Positions 1 to 11,095 of a DNA stretch of 64,000 nucleotides are shown one piece after another. This DNA comes from Sternotherus odoratus (lineage: Eukaryota; Chordata; Testudines; Kinosternidae): the NCBI GenBank assembly GCA_032164245.1, contig JAVMKO010000007.1, positions 1,178,001 to 1,242,000 of the forward strand, written 5' to 3'. Under the pieces are notes generated by a model. It ran no database searches. It was not told the origin of the DNA and saw only the letters and a program-made list of their open reading frames with translations. A program made the translations under genes and the position numbers. The stretch's first letter is position 1. Each line of letters begins with the position of its first letter.

Positions 1-756
1 CAAGAATAACTCCCTAGAGATCCATCTTAAAGGTTACCAGCAAAACCAAAGCACCTGGGGTTAGCACAGAGGAATCCACAAGCCATAAAGAAATAAAGGG
101 AAATAAACCTAATTGTGTCTTCCTAGATATTTCCTGATCTACTTACATATCTGGGGTTTTAAATGAGCAGTTTCTGGGTATGATATTGATCATTTTTTCA
201 TACCTGGCCCAAGCTTCTTACAGCATAGCTCTGCCCTGTTCGCCTCTCCCCAGAGAACAACAGACAGACCAAAGGGGAGTCTTCTTTCCATTTTAAAAAG
301 TTCTAACCTTCCCAATGGCTGTTCTGGCCAGGTGCCCCCTCCCTTGCTTTGACCTCTGCCTAGCAGTGAGATAGAGCAATTAGCGGACAGCTACTGGTTG
401 GCTGACTGTCCAAAAAAGGGAACTACCCGCCCCCTTCATTCATCACAGCCCTGGATGCTGCGTATAGTCACACTGCCAAGTCCAGGCTACAACACAGAAC
501 CAGGCAAGTTTCACCTGCTTTGGAGGTTGAGAACAGAAGTTTCACGCAGCTGTAATTAGCACCAGACTTTCAAGGCTAGTAGCTAGTTATAATTGCTTAA
601 CAAAGCTGTCCCTTACTGGCCATTTCAAATTGATACTTTTTCCACTTGGTTCTACAATTGCACCTTTTGAAATAAGCAAAGCCTTAAGCCACCCCTGGTG
701 TCACACCCTGATTTTGTGAGATTATAATTGATATAAAATCTACAAGATTACAGTAT
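1..756. other. Unique non-coding DNA
   Basis: No reading frame of note, RNA gene or repeat family is recognised here. Composition is moderately AT-rich with no tandem repeats. It ends where the first Penelope-like copy starts. Confidence 0.5.
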
Positions 757-970
757 CAGAGGGGTAGCCGTGTTAGTCTGGATCTGTAACAGCGACAAAG
801 AGTCTTATAGCACCTTATATGCTAACAGATGTTTTGGAGCATAAGCTTTTGTGGGTGAAGACCCACTTCATCAGATGAATGTTGTGGAAATCTCCAGAGG
901 CAGCTATACATATGCAGGCAAGACTCAGACTAGAGATAGCAAGGTAAATTCAATCAGGGAGGATTAGTTT
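757..970 (-). mobile_element. Penelope-like element fragment with hammerhead-like fold
   Basis: The + strand begins with a GGGGTAGCCGTGTTAGTCTG block, then a GCACCTTA..GCTAACAGAT block and a GCATAAGCTTTTGTGGG block. These recur in the same order in the copies near 12.1, 21.0, 42.7, 58.3 and 63.2 kb. Read on the minus strand it contains CTGATGA, a perfect 6-bp stem GTGGGT/ACCCAC with a CTTC loop, and AAAA where GAAA is expected. The stretch after about 885 (TATGCAGGCAAGACTCAGAC) also looks like element body, so the right border is approximate. Assignment to Penelope-like elements is by recognition of the hammerhead layout and foldback habit. Confidence 0.65.
851..874 (-). ncRNA. Hammerhead-ribozyme-like core (decayed)
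   Basis: On the minus strand the box CTGATGA (868-874) is followed by stem II, GTGGGT/ACCCAC with loop CTTC (851-866), and then AAAA in place of the conserved GAAA. Box one matches the ribozyme consensus but box two has lost its G, so cleavage is unlikely. The stem is fully paired. Confidence 0.45.
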
Positions 971-1131
971 TCTTTTGTGGCACTGTAGTGTATCCGTTAG
1001 CTACTAAAGAGAGACAAGCTAAAACTCCTGTGTATATGCCTCTCCATCCCTCCAAACACTGGTCTCTTCCAGGTGCACAAATCTCCTACTGTAGGGTATA
1101 AGTAAACATAGGATATGGTGGAATAACAGAG

Positions 1132-1151
1132 CCTCAGATCTAGATCTGAGG
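1132..1151. repeat. Perfect 20-bp palindrome
   Basis: CCTCAGATCTAGATCTGAGG reads the same on both strands. No flanking element was recognised, so it may be chance or the centre of a worn MITE. Confidence 0.6.
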
Positions 1152-1201
1152 TTCCCAGTTTAAGCCCATTTCTAACACCTGTATAGGACCATAGAGAGGG
1201 A

Positions 1202-1478
1202 GTGTGGTCTGGTCGGTGAATAAGTCTGGCTCAGGACACCTGTATTCTACTCCCTGCTCTGTAACTAACCTTTAATGTGGCCTTGGTCAAATCGCTTCAC
1301 CTTTCTGTTTCCCCTCATGCCATTTTTCTGTCTTGTATATTGAGACTGCAGACTCTGTGGGGCAGGGAATATCTCTCACTAAATATATGTCCGATGCCTT
1401 GCACAATGGGGGGACCCCCAGTCTTGGTTGTGTAGCCTCTGAGTGGCTACTATGATAACAATTATCATCGTCATTAAT
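1202..1478 (+). mobile_element. MIR/CORE-SINE-like copy
   Basis: The copy has the layout of the sauropsid MIR-like SINE: a tRNA-like head (GTGTGGTCTGGTCGGTGAA), the core with GTGGCCTTGGTCAAATCGCTTCACC, then the long tail with CTGTGGGGCAGGGAATATCTCTC and GCACAATGGGG, ending near an ATAACAATTATCAT stretch. It is well diverged and therefore old. Confidence 0.6.
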
Positions 1479-1479
1479 T

Positions 1480-2995
1480 GGATCTGACCAATCCAGTAAC
1501 CAGCACCATATGCTTCAGAGTAAGGTGCAAGACGCTCTGTAATGTACAATTATTCAGAGGGGAACGTCCTTTCTAGCCACAGGCACTTAGTGGCTGACAA
1601 GCCCTGAAGCATGAGGAATTGTGTCCCTATCTAATCCTGTGATATCTTCCTTTGATCCCTTCATTCCAACCACGTAGCCCGGCAGACTTGCCCTTCCCAT
1701 TATTTATTATTTTTGATACTCTTCATGTTTGTCGTTTTCCTCTGGTTGTCAGTCACTCCTTCTAATGGCAAACGGCAGCTAAACTAACCCAAGTGCCCCA
1801 CTGCTTCTGAGCGGATGGAACTGGAAGCTCTCTTCTGGAGAAGAAAATGGGAAGAGATTAAAATGAGGAAAGAAAGAGGAGAAATGTGTAGCACTAATCA
1901 TCCTGTGCATTGAAGGGTGGTTCCGACAGTTACCAGACATGAAATAAAGGTACAAAGAATGGAGTAAATCCTCAGCTGTCATGTGTTGTCACTGCTCCGC
2001 TGAATTCGGTGCAATGAGGACAATTTACATCACATGAGGATCGGCCCCCAATATATCTTACATTCTAATTCAACAGAATGCTTTTAGTTTGCCCTGGGGA
2101 TAGCTCATGTCTGGGAATATCACTGCTGTAATGATGGACTGCTATATGTGGAGGTAAGTGTAGGGGGAGAAAGGCATCGTTTAGGCCTCCTTATTGCCAG
2201 CAACGATGGGAGGGAGTAGGCTGTGTGGGAAACATGCTTCCTTACTCCCTTTTTGGCAGCTTTTGATTGGACCCTGACCAGACGTTTATTAAAACAGTCT
2301 CGTAAGTTGCGGTCTAGCTCAAGAACAATACAAAACTGATCGAATGTTAATGTATTCAATGTGTTCCCAGTGAGATTCCTGCCTGCTCCACACCCCCTCG
2401 TTATTAGAGAAGAAGACGAGGGGTGGGGGGAGTTTGTGTTCCCAGCCTTGTCTGACTGATCTCCTGTCCCCTCCTGGAGTTTCTGAATTAGAACAAAGGA
2501 TCCTGAGGACAGGAACTGGCATTGTTTGTTCATGCATTTTAACTCAGTGAGGTTTAGGCTTCCAAACAAACTCAACACTCTGACCCATTTAATACACACA
2601 GAACTTGAGACAGAAGTGTAGAACTCCATGTGACACGGGATTGAATATATTATGTCATTTTAAAAAAAAGTTTTCCTGAGACTTGCTCTGATGACTGAAG
2701 ATTGCCTAGAGTTCAAAATACATTTTTGCCCATCAGAAATGTAGGGCAATCTTTGTTTCTTTCTCTGGAATTTCAGCATCTCTGGTCTGGGAAGAAATGG
2801 GTTTCAATATGCAGGGAAATAAGGAAGCCTTGGCAGAGTCTATAAATGAGGCTTTAAAGTCACCCAGGAGATTTAGATGCACAACTCATTGAAATTAATG
2901 GGAAGGGTACATCTAATACCCACTGGCAGCTTTGAAAAATTTCAGCCTATGTTTTCATTAACAGTCATGGTTGTAGATCACTGTTTATAAAAAGA
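1480..2995. other. Unique non-coding DNA
   Basis: No repeat family is recognised. The minus strand has an open frame of 169 codons at 2120-2629, but it shows no domain, signal peptide or family resemblance and I do not call it a gene. Confidence 0.45.
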
Positions 2996-3002
2996 CTGAT
3001 CC

Positions 3003-3065
3003 TTCTCCCATTGAAGCCAATTGCAAAAAAAGCCATTGGCTTCAATAGAAACAGAATCAGACTCT
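3003..3065. repeat. Short foldback element (CATTGAAG type)
   Basis: The arms TTGAAGCCAAT (3011-3021) and ATTGGCTTCAA (3035-3045) are exact inverted repeats around an A-rich loop. The same CCATTGAAGTCAATGG-like core recurs at 36.6 and 43.7 kb, so this is likely a dispersed MITE-like sequence rather than a local hairpin. Confidence 0.45.
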
Positions 3066-3992
3066 AATTGTACAAGCACAATAATGTGTATGCACTGAAC
3101 AACTCTGACAATAGTCCTGTGATGGGTTATTTGGGAATCACTAAGCTAGCTATCAGCCACTGCTCAAACCAAAGAAGGGTTCTGGTGAGTCTCAAGACAG
3201 ATGTGATTCCAAAGAGTTAATTAGGGAAAGATCCTGCAAATACTTAGCACTTTTGTGGGTACTCAGGACTTTCCAGGATCACACCCTAAAACATTGGGTA
3301 GTGGTAATATTTGATTATAAGAGCTTGATCTTGCATTTCCTTAGGGACATGAATGACTTTATGCAGGTGAATGTTGTGGGACTCCTCACATGCATAAGTG
3401 ATTGCAGGATCGGGGCCTGTATTAGGATAGTTATCAGGCAGAAAAGCTGCCTGAAGTAAATCAAAAGTATCAAAGACATGTTGTGCCGGAGAAATACTTT
3501 GATCCATTAGGTATCATGCCAATTAGTCTCATATTTCAGAACTATATTATGCTTGTTTGGGTGATGTTATATTTTAAATACATCCCCATAGAACTACCTA
3601 CCATTAGTTATTAGAGAGGCTGCTGTTATTTATTTCATTAATTGATATATTTTATCAATATCAGCTAGTAATATAAGGATCAAATAAACAAAAGAAGAGG
3701 TTACTGAAGCAGAGACTGAAATGCTATAGGAGTTGTGATCTAAGAAGGCAAAGCAATTTTAAAGTTAGCACCAGTGATGTTATTTTGCATTTTAAATCCG
3801 TATATGGCCTTGCAGGTCTGTCAGTTGGTAGAAAAATTCTCCTTTAAGATAATGAAGTAATGATAACCTGCTCCTTAGGAAGAAACTTTGTTTGATGCTT
3901 ACTATTGTAGATCTTTACACAGCAGTTTCAAAAGTCCAGCCCAATGAGATAAGATTTCATGTTACAATCATAGGGGCCGACTAAAAACACTG
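3066..3992. other. Unique AT-rich non-coding DNA
   Basis: No gene or recognised repeat. Two overlapping small open frames on opposite strands near 3253-3507 show no family resemblance. Confidence 0.4.
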
Positions 3993-4226
3993 AGGCCTGG
4001 TCTACCCTTAAAAGTTCTAGCTATGTCAGTTTGGAGTGTGATTAAAAAAATCACACCCCTATCTGACAAAGCTGTGCTAGCAAAAGCCCCAGTGTAGACA
4101 GTTAGATAGCTTACTTCATTCAGAAACTGGTATAAGCAATAGCAACAAAAGGAGTCTTCTGACGGCGTGAGCTACATCTACAGTAAGAAGTTTGCCTTCA
4201 AACCCTTCCGGGTATAGACAAGGCCT
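3993..4226. mobile_element. MITE with GGCCTTGTCTAC-type termini
   Basis: The ends AGGCCTGGTCTACCC (3993-4007) and GGGTATAGACAAGGCCT (4210-4226) are inverted repeats with one indel and a few mismatches. The interior has a local hairpin (TGTGATTAAAAAAATCACA) and the string CCAGTGTAGACAG. The same termini occur at 41.1 and 59.2 kb. No transposase is encoded; the superfamily is not clear. Confidence 0.6.
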
Positions 4227-4724
4227 TACTCACATGCCTAACTTTACTCACTTGAGCAGCTCTCTTGAAGCCAGGGGGATGGCTCATATGAATAAAATTT
4301 AACTGTGCTTAAGTGTTCACAGGGATCAGGATCTTAAGTACCAGATGAAAATTGATCAGACCGGCACATTTCAAATTTGAAACATGGGTGATAGTGGGGG
4401 AAAGAGCTATAAAAAAAAAGGACCCTTTTGATAATTCTCCATCTCGGTAGGTCTTAACAAGCATTGTTTTCTCCCAATAACCCAGGCATAGTATCTAGAG
4501 GAGATGACAGGGCAAAAGGCAATAGCTGAGAGGGCTCATTGACTCCAGGCAAAAATGGGGAGATAGTATTACCCCTGGAAAGATATGCACATTTCCAAAA
4601 CAGACAGGCAAATCACTAGCTGGGTGCCTGTTTGCATACTAGTTAATAACAGAAAGTAGCTGAGTTATGGGCGGAAACATTCAATAGCCATAATGTGATT
4701 TTTTCCTGCAATAATATGGGCCCC
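4227..4724. other. Unique non-coding DNA
   Basis: Nothing recognised up to the 5' truncation point of the CR1 that follows. Confidence 0.4.
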
Positions 4725-6575
4725 CTGGACAATTGAGATACAAAAGGAGCACTTAAAGACGATCAAGTCATTGCGGAGAAACGAAATAGATTCTTTGCTT
4801 CAGTCTTCACGGCTGAGGACATTAGGGAGATTCCAAAACCTGAGCCATCCTTTGTAGGTGACAAATCTGAGGAATTGTCACAGATTGAAGTGTCACTAGA
4901 GGAGACTTTGGAATTAATTGATAAACTTGACTGTAACAAGTCACTGGGACCAGACGGCATTCACCCAAGAGCTCTGAAAGAACTTAAATGTGAAAGTGCG
5001 GAACTATTAACTAAGGTTTGTAACTGGTTCTTTAAATCAGCTTCTGTACCCAATGACTGGAAGATTGTTAACGTAATGCCGATATTTAAAAAGGCTCTTG
5101 AGGTGATCCCAACAATTACAGACCAGTAAGTCTAACATCCATACCAGGCAAATTAGTTGAAACAATAGTAAAGAATAAAATTGTCAGACACATAGGAAAA
5201 CATAAATTGTTAGGTAAAAGTCAACATGGTTTCTGTAAAGGGAAATCATGTCTTACTCATCTATTAGCATTCTAAGTGGTCAACAGAAATGTGGACAAGG
5301 GGAATCCAGTGGACATAGTGTACTTAGATTTCCAGAAAGCCTTTGACAAGGTCCCTCACCAAAGGCTCTTACGTAAATTAAGTTGTCATGAAATAAGAGG
5401 GAAGATCCTTTCATGGATTGAGAACTGGCTAAAAGTCAGGGAACAAAGAGTAGGAGGAATAAATTGTAAATTTTCTGGATGGAGAGGGGTGACTAGTGGT
5501 GTTCCCCAAGGGTCAGTCCTAGGACCAATCCTATTCAACTTATTCATAAATGATCTGGAGAAAGGGGTACACAGTGAGGTAGCAAGGTTTGCAGATGATA
5601 CTAAACTGCTCAAGATAGTTAAGACCAAAGCAGACAGTGAAGAACTTCAAAAAGATCTCACAGCACTAAGTGATTGGGCAGCAAAATGGCAAATTAAATG
5701 TAATGTGGATAAATGTAAAGTAATGCACATTGGAAAAGATAACCCCAACTATATGTACAATATTATTTAGCTACAACTAATCAGGAAAGAGATCTTGGAG
5801 TCATCGTGGATAGTTCTCTGAAGACGTCCACACAGTGTGCAGCAGCAGTCAAAAAAGCAAACAGGATGTTAAAAATAATTTAAAAGGGGATAGAGAATAA
5901 GACGGAGAATATCTTTTTGCCCTTATACAAATCCATGGTGCGCCCACATCTTGAACACTGCGGTGTGGTCTCCTCATCTCAAAAAAGATATACCAGCATT
6001 GGGAAAGGTTCAAAGAAGGACAATTAAAATGATTAGGGGGTTGGAACATGTCCCGTATGAGGAAAGATTAAAGAGGCTAGGACTTTTCAGCTTGGAAAAG
6101 AGGAGACTAAGGAGGGACATTACAGAGGTCTACAAAATTATGAGTGGTGTGGAGAAAGTGAATAAGGAAAAGTTATTTACTTGTTCCCATCATATAAGAA
6201 CTAGGGGCCACCCAATGAAATTACTGGGCATCAGGTTTAAAACAAATACAAGGAAGCTCTTCTTCACACAGCGCACAGTCAACCTGTGGAACTCCATGCC
6301 TGAGGAGGTTGTGAAGGCTAGGACTAGAACAGGGTTGAAAAGAGAACTAGATAAACTCATGGAGGTTAAGTCCATTAATGGCTATTAGCCAGGATGGGTA
6401 CGGAATGGTGTCCCTAGTCTCTGTTTGTCAGAGGGTAAAGATGGATGTCAGGAGAGAGATCACTTGATCATTACCTGTTAAGTATTAAGTGGTATTGACC
6501 ACTGTCAGCAGACAGGATACTGGGCTGGATGGACCTTTGGTCTGACCCAGTCTGACCATTCTTATGTTCTTATGA
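4725..6575 (+). mobile_element. CR1 LINE, 5'-truncated, decayed reverse transcriptase
   Basis: Three blocks of a CR1 ORF2-like protein are readable in different frames. Codons in 4875-5129 hold the N-terminal finger motif KSLGPDGIHPRALKEL. Codons in 5276-5770 hold the catalytic palm: YLDFQKAFDKVPHQRLL (first Asp), GVPQGSVLGPILFNLFINDL, and the FADDTKLL active-site box with both Asp present. Codons in 5951-6388 hold the CR1 C-terminal part ([20 protein letters not shown]). The 5' endonuclease part is missing. Frame changes near 5100 and 5765 and stops near 5273 and 5880 break the frame, so no active protein is made. The 3' end is the usual GGGCTGGATGGACCTTTGGTC tail and TTCTTATGTTCTTATGA. The 5' limit is approximate. 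Confidence 0.9.
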
Positions 6576-6978
6576 GGGACAGTTAGAGGTATGGAATAGC
6601 GTCCATATAAGGAAAGATTAAAGAGTGGGACTGGTCAGTTTAGAAAAGAGATGGGAGGGGATATGATACAAGTCTATAAAATAATTCATGGTGTGGAAAA
6701 TGTCAATAGGTAAATGTGATTAGCCCCTTCACATAACACAGGGGTTGCTTAATTAATTTAATAGGTAGCAGGTTTAAAACAAACAAAGGAAAATACATCA
6801 CACAATGCACAGTCAACCTGTAGAACCAATTGCTAGGGGGTACTCTGAAAGCCAAAAATATAACTGGGTCTAAAAAAGAATTAGATAAATTCATGGAGGA
6901 TAAGTCCGCCAATGGCTATTAGCCAAGATGGTCACGAACACACCACCATGCTCTCAGCACCCAAAACCTCTGACTGCC
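6576..6978 (+). mobile_element. Older CR1 3' part, left half (split by LTR)
   Basis: It lines up with the C-terminal coding and 3' UTR part of CR1 (GGAAAGATTAAAGAGTGG, CACAATGCACAGTCAACCTG, AATGGCTATTAGCCAAGATG) but is more diverged than the CR1 that ends just upstream. It stops in the 3' UTR motif CTCTGACTGCC, where the LTR starts, and resumes at 7817. The frame is heavily broken. Confidence 0.8.
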
Positions 6979-7037
6979 TGTGGTGGGGCAGAGCCCCACC
7001 CCCTTAGAAAGAGGGCTAATCCAGGCCAGAGATGCTG

Positions 7038-7163
7038 CGCAGAAGAGACAGCCAATCAGGGAAGGCCTGGAGAGAGCCACTCAGGGAGCAGAAGAGGCAG
7101 CCAATCAGGGAAGGCCTGGAGAGAGCCACTCAGGGAGCAGAAGAGGCAGCCAATCAGGACAGG
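7038..7163 (+). promoter_or_regulatory. 49-bp tandem repeat with three CCAAT boxes
   Basis: CCAATCAG occurs at 7052-7059, 7101-7108 and 7150-7157, exactly 49 bp apart, inside nearly identical units containing GGAAGGCCTGGAGAGAGCC. The last unit is cut short just before the TATA box. This is the expected place for an LTR enhancer in the U3 part. Confidence 0.75.
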
Positions 7164-7172
7164 GTTAGGTCC

Positions 7173-7180
7173 TATATAAA
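7173..7180 (+). promoter_or_regulatory. TATA box of the LTR
   Basis: TATATAAA lies 16 bp after the last CCAAT box. Start of transcription would be expected about 25-30 bp downstream, near 7205. Confidence 0.6.
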
Positions 7181-7816
7181 GGTTGCCCAACTAGGGAGCA
7201 AGCAGTTACGCCCTGGCAGGACTGGCTCCTGCTGGTAGGAGCAGCACCTTAGACAGGGCAGTGCTGGGCAGGCTTGGGGGAGCTGAGCGAAGCCCCGGTC
7301 CATTATCTGCCAGGCTGCAGTCCTTTCTACAAAGGGTCGAGAAGGTGCATAGGGCCAAAGGGGAAGTGGCCCTGGGAAAGTTGACAGACAAGAGGGGAGC
7401 GAAGGGCAGAAGGGGGCTACTGCTAGAGGGTCCCTGGGCGGGCGGGCCTGGGTTCCCCCCTTTCTCCTTGCATAGCACCTGGCCATTGAGGAGAGAGGCC
7501 AGAGTACACCGCAACTTGCCCCCTGAGACCAGGGGCTGGACTACAGGGTTGTGGTTGGCCACCAAGGCAGGTGCAGACAGGAGGACTGCTGTTAACCCCA
7601 CCTCCCTCCGGAAGGGGGAGTGACTGGCATGGTGAAGCCGAGAAAGCTACTGTCCAGAGGAGGACGCCAGTGACCAAGGGGCAACGCAGGTCCCAGGGCA
7701 GCAAAGCAGATGCTGGGCCGGATACCACACATCGAGGGCACTCCACTGCTGTGGAGAGCTAATTCCCAGGACAACCGGCAGGAGGCGCCAGCGGGGGTGA
7801 GTCGAACCCTGTCACA

Positions 7817-7985
7817 CGGCCAGAGCTGGAACTGGATGACAGGGGACGGATCACTTGATAAATTGCCCGGTTCTGTTTGTTCCTTCCGAAGCATCTGGCC
7901 CTGGCCACTGAGGGAAGACAGGATATTGAACTAGGGGGACGTTTGGTCTCTTCCACGACAGCATTTGTATGTTATGTTCTTCTCA
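7817..7985 (+). mobile_element. Older CR1 3' end, right half
   Basis: It continues the CR1 3' UTR after the LTR (GATGACAGGGGACGGATCAC, then CTGGCCCTGGCCACTGAGGG) and ends in the worn terminal TTATGTTCTTCTCAT. Confidence 0.8.
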
Positions 7986-8783
7986 TTTTCGACTGTGAGT
8001 AAAACTTGGCAGGAGACCGGGGGCCTGACCCCACCCATCTCCCTGACCAGGGGAACAACTGGACTCTGGGGGGGGGAGCTGGGAAGCTCCCCTCCCAGCT
8101 GGGGCTCTGAATCACTGGGACCATGCAAGGAAGAGGATGAGGCCATGCCCCAAACTGAGAGGAAAACAGCACTAGGCAGTGGCCTAGGGGAGGCTAATCT
8201 GGTATAGCAGCCAGAAGTGACTGAGCCATCCCTTGTCTTTCCCTCCAGGGGCTCTGGGCTGGGACAAGGTGGAGAGGGAGGTCTCAGGTCCCCCTACACT
8301 TCCCTCCTTCCCCTTCCCTGATCCTGGAGAACTCCGGGAGGACCAATGAATTGTGCCTTGGCCACTGCCCCTATCCCGGCATGGCCCAGAAGTGCTCTCC
8401 CAAGACTTGGAGAGACTATTTGGCCATAGCCTGGCCAATAGGCCTCCGGGCCCCAGCCTGAAGCCCGCTACAGGAAGCTAAGATGCCACATAATCAAATG
8501 AGGCTTACGGTCAAAGCTTTCATTTGGACTGGACCGAGCTACCTAAGGAAAGGCCCACGCCTGGCACATTCCGCTGGACCAAAGAACCTGTCAAACACTA
8601 GGAGACAGAGCCGTTCTCGGCCAATGTCTGGGAAGAGATCAGAAAGACCACGCGCTCTGCTGCTTTCAGAACGAAACAAAGGCAGAACTCGCTTAGTGGA
8701 TGTAGCTTCTCTACAGCAATAACAAGATGCCAGCAGACATCAGCCTCCAGGATGTGTGGGGAGGGGGCGGGTGAGAGAAACTC
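7986..8783. other. Unclassified GC-rich block
   Basis: From 8000 to about 8475 the sequence is GC-rich with runs of G and C; several short open frames appear on both strands only because stops are rare in such DNA. It could be part of an old LTR element (a TG at 7996 and CTACA at 8468-8472 are possible ends), but no target duplication is seen. After 8475 the DNA is ordinary. Confidence 0.3.
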
Positions 8784-9040
8784 AGCCCATGTCTACACTA
8801 CCATGTATGTTGGTGTATCTCATGTCCCTCGGGGGTGTGAATAAGCCACTCACCTGAATGACATAAATTACACCCACCTAAGGACTCGTATGACAGTGCA
8901 ATGTCAACAGGAGAGCTTCTCCCACCCACGCAGCTACGAGTGATCATGGGCGTGAGTTAATTAAGCTGGCAGGAAAGGTCTCTCCCTTCAGTTTAAAGAG
9001 GCTACACTAGATGGCTTAGTGCGGCTTGGCTGCATCGTCT
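8784..9040. mobile_element. MITE fragment with GTCTACACTA end
   Basis: It starts AGCCCATGTCTACACTACC, the terminal type of the GTCTACAC MITEs, and holds a CAGTGCAATGTCAAC block and GAGAGCTTCTCCC. The right end is uncertain. Confidence 0.4.
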
Positions 9041-9574
9041 GTAAGCTCTCTAGCAGAGCCAGAACCAAAGAAAAAGGAAAATCTTGTGGTCAGATACTGT
9101 AGTGATGACTGTTCTAAAAACTAGACAGACAGATAGATTGACACAATACATGCACTGCGCCCACTGTTTATCCAGTGTTGTAGGTGGCTTTGTCATCTAT
9201 TAAATATACAAATACACGTACAAAGAAAAGTAAAACCAGCAACTTCCCCAAAACCAGGAAAGAACAAAACCAAAAACCACCCCAACCACAAATCCCAACC
9301 CTCAATGTACCTCTCCTTCCCTAAAAGCTGAGGACAAGAGATCAGCCTGGCGGAATACCCTGAAGTCACCAGACTGAGGTTAGTTCAGACTGTCAGCAGG
9401 TGGGAATTCCAAAGTGTACGCTCCCTTGCGAGAAACACCTGCCATCTCTCCTTCTCTAGAAAGTCGATGTGGCTTCAGACCCTCTGGTTTGGAGAGAGAA
9501 GTGGTCTCTCCAATAGACACGGAGCTGCGCTCTACCTGTACAGCCCTGGTCACTGCTACTTCTGAGCACTGTGG
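9041..9574. other. Unique non-coding DNA
   Basis: Holds an A- and C-rich stretch (9220-9300). No gene or repeat family is recognised. Confidence 0.4.
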
Positions 9575-9742
9575 AATCTTTAATGTATTTATCCCCACAG
9601 TACCCCTGTGATGTATCCCCATTTTTCAGATAGACAACTGAGGCCCAAAGTCATACAGGAAGTCTGTGGCATAGGAAGGACTTAAACCTACATGTCTGAG
9701 GCTTGCACCCTAACCTGTGGGCCATCCTTCCTCTGTCCCTAG
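9575..9742 (-). mobile_element. MIR/CORE-SINE-like copy
   Basis: Reverse-complement layout of the CORE-SINE: TTATCCCCACAGTACCCCTG, CCCATTTTTCAGATAGACAACTG, GGCCCAAAGTCATACAGGAAG, then the head ACCCTAACCTGTGGGCCATCC. Confidence 0.6.
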
Positions 9743-10004
9743 ACAACAGCAGGCTACTTGCAAAGTGTTTAATAAAATATGCCCCTGCCGATCTCTGTTG
9801 TGCAATGCAGAGAGGGGATGTTTTCAGTGCTGACACTAAGTATATTCATTAATATTAAAGCTGGTTGAAATGAGCCCAGTTTCCATTTTTTGACTAAAAA
9901 GCCACACCCCCAGCCTTGACATTCTCTTTAACTTATTCACCCCAGCTGGGAGTGCACTGATTTCTTCCTCTCCAGTATTGGAGAGTATGAAAATGCATAA
10001 ATAA

Positions 10005-10070
10005 CTACAACATGACAGTAGTTATAAATAACAGTATAAATAACAGTAGTTATAAATAACTTACATGACA
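10005..10070. repeat. Short tandem repeat, AACAGTAGTTATAAAT units
   Basis: ACAGTAGTTATAAATAACAG and shortened forms are repeated three times in AT-rich DNA. Confidence 0.6.
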
Positions 10071-10094
10071 GTAAGAACAGGATCCAAATCATAT

Positions 10095-10452
10095 AACTAG
10101 GGGGATTTTTTCAGCTGATTTTTTTTCATCTAAAAATGCTCATTTGGGTCAAACAAAACATTTTGCAAGTTCATGTCAATTTCACCAAATTGACAAAAAC
10201 CAGTCAGAAAATTCCCTCCCCCTCCTCCCCCCCAATCAAAATGTTTTGTTTCTACACTTTCAGAATGACTGTTAGGTTTGAATTTGACTTCAATTTTATT
10301 TGAAACAAAGGTTAAAAGAGCTTGAAAAAGAAATGTTTTCTTTCCTTTTGGGTCAAACTAGACATTTGGTTTGATCTCAAACAATTTTTTTCACCCCTAT
10401 TTTTGGTGTGAGCACCAATCCTACAAATCAGTTATTTGCACAGCTCTAGTCA
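10095..10452. repeat. AT-rich interspersed repeat (AAACATTTTG type)
   Basis: Rich in degenerate units such as CAAAACATTTTGCAAG, CAAAATGTTTTG and TTTGAAACAAAGG. Similar text occurs at 46.4-46.7 and 62.5-63.0 kb. It ends near CACAGCTCTAGTCAG, and the 62.9-kb copy ends near CCAGCTCTAGCTGG, which supports a dispersed family. The class is unknown. Confidence 0.4.
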
Positions 10453-10454
10453 GA

Positions 10455-10660
10455 GTCTGTGGGGGTAGAGGCTGCATTTACACATAATGAGAGACTGTTC
10501 CTACGCCAAAGAGACAAAACGGACAAAGAATAGAAGGGGAAACAGGATCAGAGATTTGCCCAAGGTCACGCAGTAAGTCAGTGGCAGGGTTAGGAATAGT
10601 ACTTCCATCTTCTGACTCTGGCTCCAGTGCTGCATCTCCTAGATCATGATGCTTACCAGA
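10455..10660 (-). mobile_element. CORE-SINE-like copy with extended tail
   Basis: Reverse layout: AGAGACTGTTCCTACGCCAA, GATTTGCCCAAGGTCACGCA, GTCAGTGGCAGGGTTAGGAA, then the head TCCTAGATCATGATGCTT. The same long form is seen at 45.3 kb. Confidence 0.6.
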
Positions 10661-11095
10661 CACTGAAAATCTGTGTCTCACTGAGCGAAAGAAACATCTT
10701 ACCAAGCCATATTAATGTACAAAAGAATATATAAAAATTGTCTAGAACAGTCTGGATCAGAGAATTGGAGCTCTGTGGTTGGCCACCCAGGCTGTGCAAT
10801 CGTTGTCTACACGGTCCAGTAAATGCTCAAGCCAGAATGTTTATTTAATTTTTATTTATCCAAATTCATAACAAGATGCATCTGTTCCAAGGAGCATTTA
10901 GTGGCCTGCGTAGCACATGTAAACAAAAAAATAGAAACCTGCTCAAAAGCTTGTCGAAATCAACAGAAACTCTTCCATTGACTTCAATAAGTTTTGGATC
11001 TGGTCTCTGGAAAATCTACCTTGCCGCGTGGGATGTGTTACAACTTACACTATTTTAACGAGTCGAATGTGAGAAGCAGTAAGTCCACAACACAG
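10661..11095. other. Unique non-coding DNA
   Basis: Nothing recognised beyond a weak CCATTGACTTCAATA core near 10977. Confidence 0.4.

Larger units (their letters stand above)
6979..7816 (+). mobile_element. Solo LTR nested in a CR1 tail
   Basis: The 838-bp block starts TGTGGTGGGG and ends CTGTCACA, as LTRs do (TG..CA). It interrupts the CR1 3' UTR cleanly: the CR1 text before it ends CTGACTGCC and the text after resumes as AGAGCTGGAACTGGATGACAGG. The flanking five bases are CTGCC and CGGCC, a target duplication with one mismatch. It holds a 49-bp tandem repeat with three CCAATCAG boxes and a TATATAAA box, so transcription would run on the + strand. No internal retroviral coding is present, which fits a solo LTR left by recombination. 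Open frames inside it are short and unrelated to known proteins. Confidence 0.75.

Noticed and set aside
1132..1151. Transposon centred on the 20-bp palindrome
   Set aside because: No longer arms, termini or target duplication around it.
2120..2629. 169-codon frame on the minus strand
   Set aside because: No domain, no splice context and Ser-rich random-looking content; chance length is possible in 64 kb.
4875..6388. Intact reverse transcriptase gene
   Set aside because: The motifs are in three different frames with stops between and the endonuclease is missing.
7038..7163. CRISPR-like or satellite array
   Set aside because: Only 2.5 units of 49 bp, with no unique spacers; it is an LTR promoter repeat in vertebrate DNA.
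7986..8475. Third solo LTR with ends at 7996 and 8472
   Set aside because: TG..CA can be found, but flanks TCGAC and GGAAG do not match and no promoter words are present.
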